This document shows positions 1 to 11,200 of a stretch of 64,000 nt of DNA, in pieces. The position numbers and the translations under genes were made by a program. Where the stretch lies: contig KN805411.1 of assembly GCA_000818945.1 (NCBI GenBank), positions 185,515 through 249,514 on the forward strand, given 5' to 3'. Under the pieces are notes generated by a model. That model ran no database searches and was not told where the DNA came from. It saw nothing but the letters and a program-made list of their open reading frames with translations. Numbering within the stretch: position 1 is the first letter of the stretch; each line of letters opens with the position of its first letter. The DNA comes from Schizochytrium sp. CCTCC M209059 (taxonomy: Eukaryota; Sar; Bigyra; Thraustochytrida; Thraustochytriidae).

Positions 1-87
1 AAAGAGCGCCGGGCGGCAGACGCGAGGCAGGCAGGAAGGCCAGCGGGCGGGCGGGCGGGCGAGAGATCGAGGCAAGATACTGGCGAG

Positions 88-1164
88 ATGCTCGCGAGAC
101 GCGCAGCCCTCGCCGCCGCGGCAGCGACCGCTGCAGCGGCAACGGCAGCCCTGGCGACCACGGCCGCGACCGCAGCACATGCACACGCAGAGCCGGGGGG
201 CTCGGATCCCGCCCAGGCGTCAGAAGACCCGCGCAGCAGCAACGCCAATGCAGCACAAAAAGTGGCAGAGGCCGCTGCGCTCGAAACCTTTGAAAAGCTC
301 GAAGTGCTGCGCAACAAACCCCTCGGCGCCAACGCGCGCATTATCAGGTTCAAGTTGCCGGATCGCCAGCAAAGCTTCGCCTACTCGTTTGGGGATATCG
401 TCAACGTACGCGCGCTCAGCTTTGATGTCGACGAGTCGTACGCCTTCGGCAAGCGACTCTCGCGCGCCTACATCCCGCTTCACCCCCTCGACAGAAAGGG
501 CCACATGGACATTATCGTGAAAACGTATCCGTATCCAGACGGCGACACGGGACGCTTCTTGGCGACGCGCCAACAGGGCGACCTCGTCGAAGTTTCTGCG
601 GCCCCTCAGCCAAGGCCCCATGCTCACATCGACCTTGCCGCCTGCTCCACTGTTGCCGTACTCTCGGCCGGATCCGGACTCACTGCTGGCATTCAGCTTG
701 CCCGCGCCGTCTTGGAGCCAGCTCCAAGCCCGGCAGCACCTAGCGCGCCTACCCACAACGAAGAGCCCAGCGACGCGGACGACCATGTTACAACGCACCA
801 GCCTCGCATCAAGCTCATCTCCAGCGACAAAACCCCGGATGATATGTTTTATGCCCGCGAACTCCAGCAGCTTGCGGAACTGCATCCTGGCCAATTGACC
901 GTATTTCGCACTCTCACACGGGATGTGCCAAGAGATTGGACACAGGGTGTAGGACGCGTTTCTGCCGACATGCTCGCCGACCAGCTCGGTGCCGTGCTTC
1001 TTGATCCGCACGCGAAAGTTGTTGTCTGTGGACCCCCTGATTTCGTGCACAGTCTCACGGGTCGCCGCAGCAGTGACAACGACGCTCTATTGCCCCATCA
1101 AAGCATTGGTGGCATTCTCGGCGACCTTGGCTGCACCGACCCAGCTCGTGTGATTATACTGTAG
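88..1164 (+). CDS. NADH-cytochrome b5 reductase-like flavoprotein, probable mitochondrial
   Basis: A 358-residue protein with a ferredoxin-reductase-type FAD/NAD(P) fold. Residues 1-34 are Ala- and Arg-rich with no acidic residues, like a mitochondrial presequence or membrane anchor. The FAD-binding barrel spans about 65-180 and carries RAYIPL (R126), matching the family RxYT/S motif. AGSGLTAG (194-201) is a variant of the nucleotide-binding GGTGxTP loop, and VVVCGPPDF (C314-G-P-P) is the hallmark C-terminal NAD motif. The family transfers electrons from NAD(P)H through FAD to a one-electron carrier such as cytochrome b5. A low-complexity insert sits at about 211-235. The ATG at 88 is the first in frame and follows a GC-rich leader. 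The family is clear; partner and exact location are inferred. Confidence 0.8.
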   Translation: MLARRAALAAAAATAAAATAALATTAATAAHAHAEPGGSDPAQASEDPRSSNANAAQKVAEAAALETFEKLEVLRNKPLGANARIIRFKLPDRQQSFAYSFGDIVNVRALSFDVDESYAFGKRLSRAYIPLHPLDRKGHMDIIVKTYPYPDGDTGRFLATRQQGDLVEVSAAPQPRPHAHIDLAACSTVAVLSAGSGLTAGIQLARAVLEPAPSPAAPSAPTHNEEPSDADDHVTTHQPRIKLISSDKTPDDMFYARELQQLAELHPGQLTVFRTLTRDVPRDWTQGVGRVSADMLADQLGAVLLDPHAKVVVCGPPDFVHSLTGRRSSDNDALLPHQSIGGILGDLGCTDPARVIIL

Positions 1165-1598
1165 TTTTAAAAAAAGGATAAAAAAGTACCAAGACATTCC
1201 TTCTGTGCTGGCAAGCGAAAGCATATACCTTGCGTCAAAGGATCTGCACTTTCTATCTTACCCATCCATGGACACAGAATTCAAGATCATGATTTGCATT
1301 TTCCCACCCGAATAGAGAACAACAACAATCGCCAGTAGGCCTATAAATGAATGTAGTAATTGATTTTTTATTGTGTTTTCGATGAGATCAACAGTTCCGA
1401 TTTTCGAACACTCGATCACAGGAAAAATTCATATCTCTTAGCCCGGCTCCCGCTTGTCTGCCTGTCAGTCTTTCTGTTTGCATGCATGCATGCATGCATG
1501 TATATGTGCATATTTTTCTCTTTCCATTTCTTTCCATTTCTTTTCTTTTTACAAATGCGACACAGACTGCAGTTCCATCTCACGACAAAGGAGAGTTT
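1165..1598. other. Convergent intergenic spacer, no gene seen
   Basis: This spacer lies between two genes that end towards each other. It is more AT-rich than its surroundings. It holds a TAGGCCTA palindrome at 1336-1343, directly followed by a TATAAAT-like string, and a TGCA run at about 1481-1500. Short open frames here show no recognisable protein. Confidence 0.5.
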
Positions 1599-3326
1599 TT
1601 AGCGCGGCGTTGCTGCAAGAGGCGGGACCCAACCAGCGACACCAAGAGACTCTAAATGCATGGCCGCCGCAATCGTCAAATGGTCGTTTCCGTTTGCAGC
1701 AACAAGCTGTACACCTGTTGGCAAGAGCTTCCTATCACGAGATAAACCTGTCGGCACTGCCGTCGCCGGCAACTCGAGAACGTTGAAGATTCCTGTCGCG
1801 CCAAAGTCCGCAAAGTACAAAAGATTCGGCAGAGGGCCATGAAGCGGGGCAGGTGTAGGCAATCCTGGGAAAATGAGGACGCCGTCCTCGCCCAAGAGAT
1901 CATTCATCTCCCGACGCAGCTCCTCTCCCAGCTCCAAGTTCTTGTGATGCATGCGCGGCGTCAAGTGCCGAAAGCGCTCCGTGCATGCTAGGCCCAAAGC
2001 AGGTAAAGTGTGCTGCGATCCATAGCCAAACGTGAGGACGCTCTTGACAAGCTCCCAGACCGGCCAAATGACACTCCCCAGACCTTCGGACATGATCTCC
2101 GCAAACGGGACCGCCTGCGCCTCTAAAAGCATAGCTGACCACAAGTCAAAGCAATGCTTCAGCGCATCGAATTCAACCGCATGCACCTTGACACCCAGCG
2201 AAGTCTCGAGCGCGTGGACTACGCGTCTTTGTGCCGCCAGCATTTCAGGGTCCCGAGCGCGCGTCATACCAATAGAGCTTCCTGGTTGGTCCCACACAAC
2301 ATAGTACTTGAGCTCCTTCATGCGCACCGTTGCTGGATGCGGCCACTGCATATCGAGCATGTACTTTCGCTGAGCCTCCAAATGTTCACGTTCTTCATCT
2401 GTGGCGTCTTCCAAGTCCATGATCTTGAGTCGTCCAGCCATAGTCTCCAACAGAGGAAAAAGGTCGTGAGCGTAGCGAGCCGTGGGACCCAGTTGGCAAT
2501 ACCGTTCCACGAGGCCATGAACCCTGGGAATGCAGCGGGTGTTGGGCACAGCCCCGCCCGTGGGCTTGTGTCCAAAGAGACCATTGTAAAGGGCCGGAAT
2601 GCGTGTGCTGCCCCCGACATCTGACGTCACACCAAACGAACCACCAAGAGCAGAGACCAACGCTGCTGTCCCGCCGCTGCTGCCTCCGCACGTCCGCCGC
2701 AGGTCATACGGCATGGACGTTCGTCCATGCACTGGATTGCTCGACTCGCTCCACATGCATGCCTCACTCGTATTACCACAAGCAAGAAGTATTGCACCCT
2801 CGTCCTGAAGGCGCTGCAGCACCGGATTCCGCGCGCGTCCACGCACTTCGCGACGGCCGACAATTCCTCCCGTAAAAGGAAACCCTGGGTACTCAAACAC
2901 CTCCTTGCTGATAAAGGGAACTCCGAGAAAATCCGGGAGGCTGTCCGTCGAGCCCTTGCGGCGCGCCTCTGCAAGCAATTCGTCAGCTTCTTTGGCGTCG
3001 CGCAAAGCATCCTTGAAGCAGTTCCCCACCACGGCGTGGAGGTATTCGTCCACCTGCTCAAGTTGAGAAATATACAGCTCGACCATTTCGTACGAGGTCA
3101 CTTCACCCTCGCGTAGTTTTTGCGCCAGCGTTAGGGTCGACCACGCCAGGCGTGGGTCTGCGGACCCAATCGCTTCGACCAGCTTCGCGTGCGTGCGTCT
3201 CTGCCGCGTACTATCTCGCGCACGTTTCAGTAAGAGGAGCGAGACTACGACACAGGTCGCAAGGAGGTAGATCTCCGCCGCATGCACGACCTCGAGCACC
3301 TCGCCAGCGCTTGGAACCCACGCCAT
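1599..3326 (-). CDS. Fatty-acid amide hydrolase-like amidase (amidase signature family)
   Basis: A 575-residue amidase-signature enzyme that would hydrolyse an amide bond of a lipid-like or other substrate. The Ser-Ser-Lys triad is visible: K141 in FISKEVFE, the cis-Ser at 216/217 in CGGSSGG, and the nucleophile S240 in DVGGSTRIPA. From the ATG at 3326 these positions fall about one residue from those of mammalian FAAH (K142, S217, S241), and a hydrophobic helix at about residues 16-33 matches the FAAH N-terminal membrane anchor. This supports 3326 over the first in-frame ATG at 3575, which would add 83 basic low-complexity residues. The protein is probably bound to an internal membrane with the active site cytosolic. 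Substrate is not determined by sequence. Confidence 0.85.
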   Translation of the reverse strand: MAWVPSAGEVLEVVHAAEIYLLATCVVVSLLLLKRARDSTRQRRTHAKLVEAIGSADPRLAWSTLTLAQKLREGEVTSYEMVELYISQLEQVDEYLHAVVGNCFKDALRDAKEADELLAEARRKGSTDSLPDFLGVPFISKEVFEYPGFPFTGGIVGRREVRGRARNPVLQRLQDEGAILLACGNTSEACMWSESSNPVHGRTSMPYDLRRTCGGSSGGTAALVSALGGSFGVTSDVGGSTRIPALYNGLFGHKPTGGAVPNTRCIPRVHGLVERYCQLGPTARYAHDLFPLLETMAGRLKIMDLEDATDEEREHLEAQRKYMLDMQWPHPATVRMKELKYYVVWDQPGSSIGMTRARDPEMLAAQRRVVHALETSLGVKVHAVEFDALKHCFDLWSAMLLEAQAVPFAEIMSEGLGSVIWPVWELVKSVLTFGYGSQHTLPALGLACTERFRHLTPRMHHKNLELGEELRREMNDLLGEDGVLIFPGLPTPAPLHGPLPNLLYFADFGATGIFNVLELPATAVPTGLSRDRKLLPTGVQLVAANGNDHLTIAAAMHLESLGVAGWVPPLAATPR

Positions 3327-4052
3327 CTCTATCCTCGCGCCAGGCGCACCCTCGCCCTCACCCCTGCTCCTCGCGCTCGCGCGGCGTCCTCGCGCTTGCC
3401 TCGCCTCGCACACTCGCACGCGGCAATCTCGCTCTGCTTGTGCAATGTGCTTGACATGGAAACAAACTTGTTCGCGCGGGCCCTGCATGTGCAACAAGGA
3501 CCGCCATGTATTGCTTATTATAGAACGACATACTTGCACACTTATCCGAGAAAAACTGGGAAAGCTGGCTTGCACAATGCGCGCGAGAACTTGACTGTGA
3601 GTGTAGGCTGTAGTACGTCCGTCGTCTGTCTGCCATTATGGTTGTCGCGAGGGTGTCTCCACAAAATAAAAAAAGAGAGCGAGCTGATCGTGGTACGAGG
3701 TTCTGCAGACACGCTGCAAACACCGGTTAGATGGAGGGACCGATGGGGCCGGCTGATGAATCAATAGATGGAAACCGATACAGCTCAGGCAGTCAAGAAA
3801 CAGACGTGATCAACCAAATCGTCGAATGCAGTACAAAGGCGTCCCAGAAAGCTAAATGTTCCAAGACGAGCTTATTGCACGAGCCTTTCTTGAGACACTA
3901 GAAGGTAGCACCTTTTCCCACAAGAATCAATCAAAAAGACCTTGGGTACAGAAAATACGTAAGAAAATAAGAATTCAAAACTTGAATTGTCTATCGCCAA
4001 ACCGTAGGGTTCTGACAGTAAAAGTCCTTTTTTTTGCAAGGAAAAAATTAGA
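3327..4052. other. Spacer upstream of the amidase, no gene seen
   Basis: A 726-bp region between two minus-strand genes. It should hold the amidase promoter and leader and the 3' end of the membrane-protein gene. The part from 3327 to 3575 stays open in the amidase frame and may be 5' UTR or an alternative N-terminus. From about 3660 onward it is AT-richer, with A and T runs near 3664 and 4018-4050. No convincing ORF or RNA gene. Confidence 0.4.
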
Positions 4053-4622
4053 TTAGTCTGCCTTGACAGCCTCAGACGCGCTGTCGGCACGGTATCCAGG
4101 CGCAGGGTTCTTGAGTTCAAGAAGTTCCTCGCGCGAGTCCCTGATGCGCTTTGCATTGCCGCGCATGTAGCGTAGCGCGAAAACGACAATAAAAAGGTAA
4201 AACAAGGACACCGGCACGAACTCCGCATCAGCCTTGCCCTCGACGAGAGCAAAGACAAAGAAACCCACTTGCGACAGCAATGGCACCATGGATAGACGAA
4301 ATAGCCGGTTGTTCGTATAATTTTCAAACGAGCTCTCCTGCCCGTGAAGCCATGCCGCCGATACGGCATAGTAGATCGCGCCCATGCCATCGAAAATGAC
4401 AAGGTCCATGTTATCCTTGTGCGTGTACGCCGCGTACGCCGCAAAGAGCACGAGCGAGCACGACACCTTAAAGAGAAAATCCCGCCACATCATGTTAAAG
4501 GCCTCCGTCTGCACGTGCAGCGTCTGTAGCGGACGGTCTGCGCGCTCCACGAACTGCTGCTCGGCGTCGCTGCGCGCCGCTGCGCGCTCCTGGCCACCCG
4601 GTTTCCGCGACCGAAGCCCCAT
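4053..4622 (-). CDS. Small multi-pass membrane protein of unknown function
   Basis: A 189-residue protein that I do not recognise. Residues 1-45 are polar and charged. Hydrophobic segments follow at about 50-66, 76-92, 109-126 and 137-154, suggesting three or four membrane passes. The C-terminal tail (about 157-189) is charged and contains a proline. The arrangement resembles small ER or Golgi membrane proteins, but no family motif is visible. The gene diverges from the golgin-like gene at 5254, sharing a GC-rich intergenic region of 631 bp. The start is the first ATG of an open frame that extends no further upstream. It is called real because the hydrophobic periodicity is regular and the frame is long for this spacer; function is unknown. 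Confidence 0.6.
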   Translation of the reverse strand: MGLRSRKPGGQERAAARSDAEQQFVERADRPLQTLHVQTEAFNMMWRDFLFKVSCSLVLFAAYAAYTHKDNMDLVIFDGMGAIYYAVSAAWLHGQESSFENYTNNRLFRLSMVPLLSQVGFFVFALVEGKADAEFVPVSLFYLFIVVFALRYMRGNAKRIRDSREELLELKNPAPGYRADSASEAVKAD

Positions 4623-5253
4623 CGTTTCCGCCTCACGCGCTCACCGACACCGCGCAGAGCGCCGGCCGCGGGCCTTAGGCACGCGAACTTCTCCCCGGCG
4701 ACGACTCCAACGCTCCCGCGGTCGCCGCGCGCGCGCGCAAGGTCTGCGTTGTTCGGACTCGAGTTCTCGCTCTCGGAGTCTGCTCGAGTGACTTTGCTGG
4801 TTTGTCTCGGCATCGCTGTCTCCGCGCGATTTGAAAACGAAAAGGGCGACTCGCGGAGAGCCCCACTTGCGGCGAGCGGTTTGCTCTACTTGCGGCCGCC
4901 ATTCCCGACTTGCGTCTGGCCACGAGGCATTCTCGCTCGCTCCACGTTTGCAGAGTCTGACTTTCAAACACGCAACCTCTCCGACGCCACCGACCCGGAC
5001 GCGCGCGAGCCCGAGCGCGAGCTCGTGAGGAAGGCGCCGCCGCGCAGAGCGCCCCGCCCGAGGCCCGCGCGAGCTCCGCCGAGCCCGCCCGCGCTCGCAG
5101 CGGCGCGAGCCGACCCCGGTCGTGCAGGACCCAGGCTGGAGGAAGGAATCCGGTTGGTGCTCTAGGCCAGGAGCGCAGTCGTACCCCGCCTCGTGCAGCC
5201 CGCGCGACGGGGACTGCGCGCGCGAGAGGGGCGACGACGAGGACGCCGGGAAG
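4623..5253. promoter_or_regulatory. Bidirectional GC-rich promoter region
   Basis: A 631-bp region between divergent genes (membrane protein at 4622, minus; golgin at 5254, plus), so it must carry both promoters and leaders. It is very GC-rich, with a CG/GC alternating run near 4725-4740. Frames stay open on both strands through it only because of base composition. No TATA box is visible. Confidence 0.4.
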
Positions 5254-8200
5254 ATGAGCTTCTGGGGAGATCTGAACAAAGGCCTGGAGAAGGCCAGGAG
5301 AAATGCAGAGGGTCTCGTCAAGAACGCTGAAGGCCTCGTGAACAAGACCTTGGACGAGCTCATGGAGGAAGGAGACGGCGACGACGACGACGACGACCGC
5401 GGCCCTGACAGCGAGAATGGCTGGGACGACGGTGAAGAAGACGACGACGACGACGACGACGATGACGATGACGATGACGATGATGGTATGAATGAAGATG
5501 ACGGTGATGACATGACCCATGCCAAAGACACCAATGACGTCGCCACCGAAGACAATGCTGGGCATGAACAAGACATTGCAAATGCCAAGCAAGTCTCAGG
5601 CGGCCAGGCCAAAGCGACCGCAGAGGGTGGCTGGGAAGACCAGGACGAGGAGCTTGATCTCGACCAGGACACTTTGCAAGCGCAACACAGGCCCGCCGAC
5701 CAAGACGAGGATGATGCGTGGTCCGGCGACAACGGAGACTGGGGCGACGAGGAGGAACAAGAAGATGGAGACGGGCCAAAGGCTCCCTCGTCGTCTGTCG
5801 CGACCGGCTTTCTTGGTCTCGCGAGAAATATTGGCAGCAACTTCAACAAAATGCTCAACGAAGAAGATCAGGACGACGGCAGCAGTGTGGATGACGATGA
5901 CGATGTGGCGGCCGACAACAGCGGCGACGAGGACGAAGATTCTGGTGACGACAATGGACAAGACCAAGGTCGCGATGGCGACCAGGCAAAGAGCGCACAA
6001 ACCACCAACGCCGCAAAAGGGGGTCGAACGCGTGGCATGTTTGACTTTGTCAACCAAGTAGGCCGCATTATCGCGTCTGAAGCTGACAGCGATGAAAACG
6101 CCGCGCAAATGCGCCGGCTTCTCAATGATGCGGAAAACGTCAAAATGGAGATGCAGCTGCTCAAAGACGAAAAAGAGAGCTTCCAGCAGCTCATTCGCCA
6201 GTACGAGAACGAGCGCGAGTCCATGGAGCGCCAAATCGAAAGTCTGCAGACCCAAGGAGCGTCGGCAACTTCAATCTCGTCCGAAGATGCACAAAAGACC
6301 AATGCCCAGGTCGAGGCGGAAGGTAAGGGCCGCGAGCAGCTCCGGGGTGAGCTCGAAGCCCTTGAAGCGCGTGGAGCACAAGCTGAAAGGGAAAACGCTG
6401 ACCTCCAAGTCAAGCTTCAGGAAGCTCTTAGTCAGGCCGCATCGCAAGGTCAAGAGATTGAGCGCCTACAAATGCAGCTCAACGCAGAAGCAACAGACTC
6501 TCGCGTGGTTGCTGGTGAGGGTGATGGAGACGTTGAAGAAGTCACAGAACTCAAGCAGCGCCTAGAGCAAGCTGAAGAAGACGCTGCTCAAGCAAGGAGT
6601 CTGCAAGAAGAATTGCAGGCAAAACTTGACGAGCTACAGGCCGCTACAGATTCTACAAATGAGCCGGATGAGTCTACGAATGCGCTCCAAGCCAAGGAAG
6701 AAGAGATTGCGCGTCTGAACGATGACCTAGAGAGTGCGCGTGCTGGACTCGCCGCGGCAAAAGACCTCCGGGAACAGTTTGACAACCAAAAGGAAGAGCT
6801 CGACAGGCTTTCGCACGAGCTTCAATCTGCACAGGAAAGTGGGGCTAGTCTCGAGAGTCTACAGGCGGAGCTTGAAGCAAAGAACGCCGAACTTGAGGAA
6901 GCGAAGGCGCTTCGTGAGGAGCTCAAGTCCAAAGAAACCCAGCTTCGAGACTTAAACCAAGAGCTCGAAGAATCCGCTCGTGCTGATGAAGCCGATGCTG
7001 CTGCCCTTCGCAAGGAGCTCGAGACTAAAACTGAGGAGCTCGAGGCAGCAAATGAGCTTCGTAAGGAACTCGAAGGCAAGGACGAAAAGCTCAAGCAACT
7101 TGAGGAAGAGCTTGAGACCGCGAATGGGCTTCGCGAGCAGCTCGAGACCAAAGACGAAAAGCTTAAGCAACTTGAAGAAGAGCTTGAAACCGCACATTCT
7201 GGTGAAAGCGATGCTACGAGTCGCCTCCGCGAAGAACTCGAGGCCAAGACGAGCCAACTTGAGAAGCTTTCGGAAGAGCTTGAAACGGCAAATTCTCTTC
7301 GTGAGGAACTCGAGACCAAGACGGGTGAAGTTGAAAAGCTATCGCACGAGCTTGAGGCAGTGAATGCTCTTCGCGAGGAACTCGAGACCAAGGATGAGAA
7401 GCTGAAGCAATTAGAGGAAGAGCTCGAAACTGCACGTGCTGGCGAAAGCGATGCCACAAATAGTCTTCGTGAGGAACTCGAGACTAAGACAGGCGAAGTT
7501 GAAAAGCTGTCGCAAGAGCTTGAGGCGGCAAATTCTCTTCGCGAGGAACTCGAGACCAAGACGGGCGAAGTTAAAAAGCTATCGCAAGAGCTCGAGGCGG
7601 CAGATGCACTTCGCGAGGAACTCGAGACCAAAGATGAGAAGCTGAAGCAATTAGAGGAAGAGCTCGAAACTGCACGTGCTGGCGAAAGTGATGCCACAAA
7701 TAGTCTTCGCGAGGAACTTGACACCAAGACAGGCGAAGTTGAAAAGCTATCGCAAGAGCTTGAGGCGGTAAATGCTCTTCGCGAAGAACTTGAGACCAAA
7801 ACAGGCGAAGTTGAAAAGCTGTCGCAAGAGCTCGAGGCGGCAAACTCTCTTCGCGAGGAACTCGAGACCAAGGACCAGAAACTCAAGCAATTGGAGCAAG
7901 AGCTCGAGTCTGCCAGTGAACTCCGCAAGCAGCTTGATGACCAAGAACATACGGTCGAGAAGCTCACGCACGAACTGGAAGCTGCACGTGCAAGTGAGAA
8001 TGATGTTACGAATAGTCTCCGCGAAGATCTTCAAAGCAGGACCCAGGAACTCGAGGCAACAAAGCAGCTTCTCGAACAACAGAGCGCGGCAAAGGACCAA
8101 GACGTGGCTCGATTGACCGAGGAGCTCGAGGCTGCCAAAGCCGATGAAAGCAAGCTGGACTCTCTTCGTGAACAGCTCACGGCCAAGGACGAACAGGTGG

Positions 8201-11200
8201 AGGAACTGCGCGAAGCCCTCGAGAAGGCCAAGACGGAAGGAAGTTCTGTGGAGGAGCTGCAAGCTCGCCTCGATGCAAAGGAAAAGGAGCTCGAAGCTGC
8301 TCTTGCTCAAGGAGGTGAAGTCACAAGTCTTCGGGAGGAACTAGAGGCTCTGAAGCAGAAGGCAGGCGAGGGCGAGCACGGACAAGCATTAGTAGACCAT
8401 GTCGAGCGACTTGCAGAGGAGCGTCTCAAGGGCTATCTTGCGGAACGAGGTTTCTCGGCAGCCATGAATGATGACGAGGATGGCGAGGAAGAAGCTGCCA
8501 TGGCAACGTTGGATCGAGGTCTCTCTGCAGAACGCGAGCGCGTAAGTGCGCTCGAATCCGAGTTAGCTTCGGCCCGCGAGAACGCGGATGACAGCGCCTC
8601 TGAGCTTGAGAAGCTGCGCGTGGAATTCGAATCCTTGCGTGACCAGCAAGCTGTCTCGCTTCAAGAGGCGCAAGATAAAGCTACGGAACTTGAGCAAGAA
8701 CTCCAAGCTGCCAAGGAAGCTGCGCAGGTCGGCTCCGCGGACCAAGAAGGCAAACTTCAGGAGGCCCTCGACACAGCTGAGGCTCTTCGCAAGGAACTCG
8801 AGCAAACTCGTCAAGACTCCCAGAACGTCGAAGCAAAGATGGGCAAGCTTAAAGAACAGTATCTGGAGCTCTTGCGTAGCAAGGCCTCAGAAAAGTCGGA
8901 ATCTGTTGACGAACTGGAAAGCAAGACCGCTCAGCTCAACGCCGCTCTCGCGGATCTCACACAGGCGCAAACGGATATGGACGGACTGCGCGCAAGTCTG
9001 GCAGAGGCCCAAAAGGCGCAAGAGTCAGCCGAGGCTAATCTTTCAACGCTCGAAGAAAAGCACGCAGAGCAAGCAGCGCGTCTCCGGGCCGATCTTGAGG
9101 CCGCAGAGCACAAAGCTCAGGAGGCCGCGTCTGCCTCCGAGCAGTCGCAGAGCGACGCCCAAGCCAAGATCGAGCACCTGCAATTACAGCTTGAAGATGT
9201 CAAGTCTGCGGCAGCCAGCGAGCAGGAGCGCAGTAGCAGCGAGCTCGAAGCTCTCCGCGCCCAAGTTGAAGAAGCACGGGCTGCTTCCGAAGGTTCCTCG
9301 GGCGAGCTCGGTGACCTCCGCAATCAGCTCGATGAAGCCAAGTCGATCGCCGAGAGATCGAACCACGAGCTTGAGAGTGTGCGTGCCCAGCTCGAACAGG
9401 CCAAGTCCGACATGAACACGTCGTCCGAACAGCTTGAAGAACTTCGCACTCAGCTCGCCGAAGCGAACAATAGCGCTCAAGGTTCTTCCACTGCACTTGA
9501 AGAGCTGCAAGCGCAGCTCGCCGAGGCCAAGGCGAACGCCGAATCGTCTTCGAGTGAGCTCGACGGCCTCCGCGCACAGCTCGAGCAAGCCGAGGCTGAC
9601 GCGAAGGTCGCATCCACGGAGCTCGAAGACCTTCGGGCTCAGCTGACTGATGCTCAGGACGCCTCTCGTGGTTCTTCGAATGAGCTAGAAAGTCTACGGG
9701 TGCAACTCAAAGAAGTGCAGGGCCAGCTTGAAGAAGCGAAAAACAATGCTGGAAGTTCGACAACTGAACTCGAAGAACTCCGCACACAACTTGCCGAGGC
9801 CCAAGCGATCGCCGAAAACTCATCGAGTGAGCTCGACGGACTACGCGCTCAGGTGGAAGAGTTGACGGCAAAGGCCGACGAGGCGACTTCCCTTCAGTCT
9901 GCCAAGGCCGGGATCGAAGCAGAGTTGGAGCAAATGCGGGAGCAGCTGGAAGAGGCCTCGCAAGCAAAAGCTGCCCTGGCTGAAGCCGAGGCTGCTCAAG
10001 CAGCGGCTGCAGCCGAGCTTCACGACCTTCAAGACAAATTTGCACAAGCGGAGACGCAGGCTTCGTCCGCCGCGGACGAGCACGCTGCCTCTTTGGAGGC
10101 GGCAATTGCGGAGCACAAGGCAGAAGTCTCGGCACTGCGTGCTAACCTTGCAGAGGCCAAGAGCGCTGCCAAAAAACAGAAGCTTTCTGTCGAATCAAGG
10201 CTGCAGGAGATGAGTGAGAAACATGCTCGCGCTCTCGCAGAAGCCGAAGCTCGCCTTGCGAGCGAGCACGAAAGTGGTCTTGAAGAGGTGCGTGCCCAGC
10301 TCGTAAATGCAGAAGCTGAACTGAGCAAGATCAGCGAGCTGCGCGAGCAAGCGGAAAAGAGAGCGCAAGAGCTTGAAGCAACGCTGGCGCAAGCTCGCCA
10401 AGAGGCTCAATCGAGCGCACAGAAAGATCGCGAGTCTCTCGAGAGCTCGCTTCGCGCAGAAACGCAGCGCGCAGTTGAGGCTGCAGCCGCGGAAGCACGA
10501 GCTACTGCGCTGGCTGAAGCCGAGGCGGAGGCTGCGACGTCTTCCGGGGAGTTGCAAAAGTACAAGCGAAAGGCTCGTGCGGCCATGAAGACCTCGCAAG
10601 ACAAGCTCAAGGCACGGGAAGAGCAAGTGAGTAAATTGACCCAAGATCTCGCTCTCGCGCGCCAGCGCATCCTCGACTTGGAAGAACATGCGCCCGAGGA
10701 ACGCGTTGTTGTCAAGGAAGTCCGTACAGAGGTTCCCGCTCAGGCAGCCCCTGCAGAGGTTGCTGCGCTTGCAGAGTCAAAACGTGCGCTCGAAGAGACG
10801 GCTGCTCAAGAGTCCGCGGCTGCTGAGGCGGCTCGCGCCGAGGCTGCTGAGCTGAAGGCCCATTTGCAGGCGCGCGAAGACGCGCTCACGAGCCTACGTC
10901 ACGAAATCGAAGTTCAAAAGGCTCAACAACAGACGCAACTGGAAGACCATCGCCAACAGCTCCAACACCTGCAAGAACTTCACGAGTCTCATGGTCAGAA
11001 CGGCCAGGCGGAGGCTGAATTGGCATTGCAGCGGGCGCGGGCTGAAATGCAGCAGAGCTTGCTCGCCGAGCGCAAGGAGCACGAACGCGTGGTCGCAGAG
11101 CTCCGCGCCCATGTGGAGAGCTTGCAGGACGAAACGCAGTCCTTGCGCGCAGAAAGGAGTCGCAGTCACGGTGGCGACGTCGTGCTCGACGTGATGGAGG

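Noticed and set aside
4641..5858. 405-codon minus-strand frame over the golgin N-terminus
   Set aside because: Poly-Ser antisense of the Asp-rich run; no domain, and it lies across the promoter.
6822..7967. 381-codon Ser-rich frame on the minus strand of the golgin gene
   Set aside because: It is the mirror of GAG/GAA/CTC-rich coiled-coil codons; the plus-strand frame has regular heptads and runs through.
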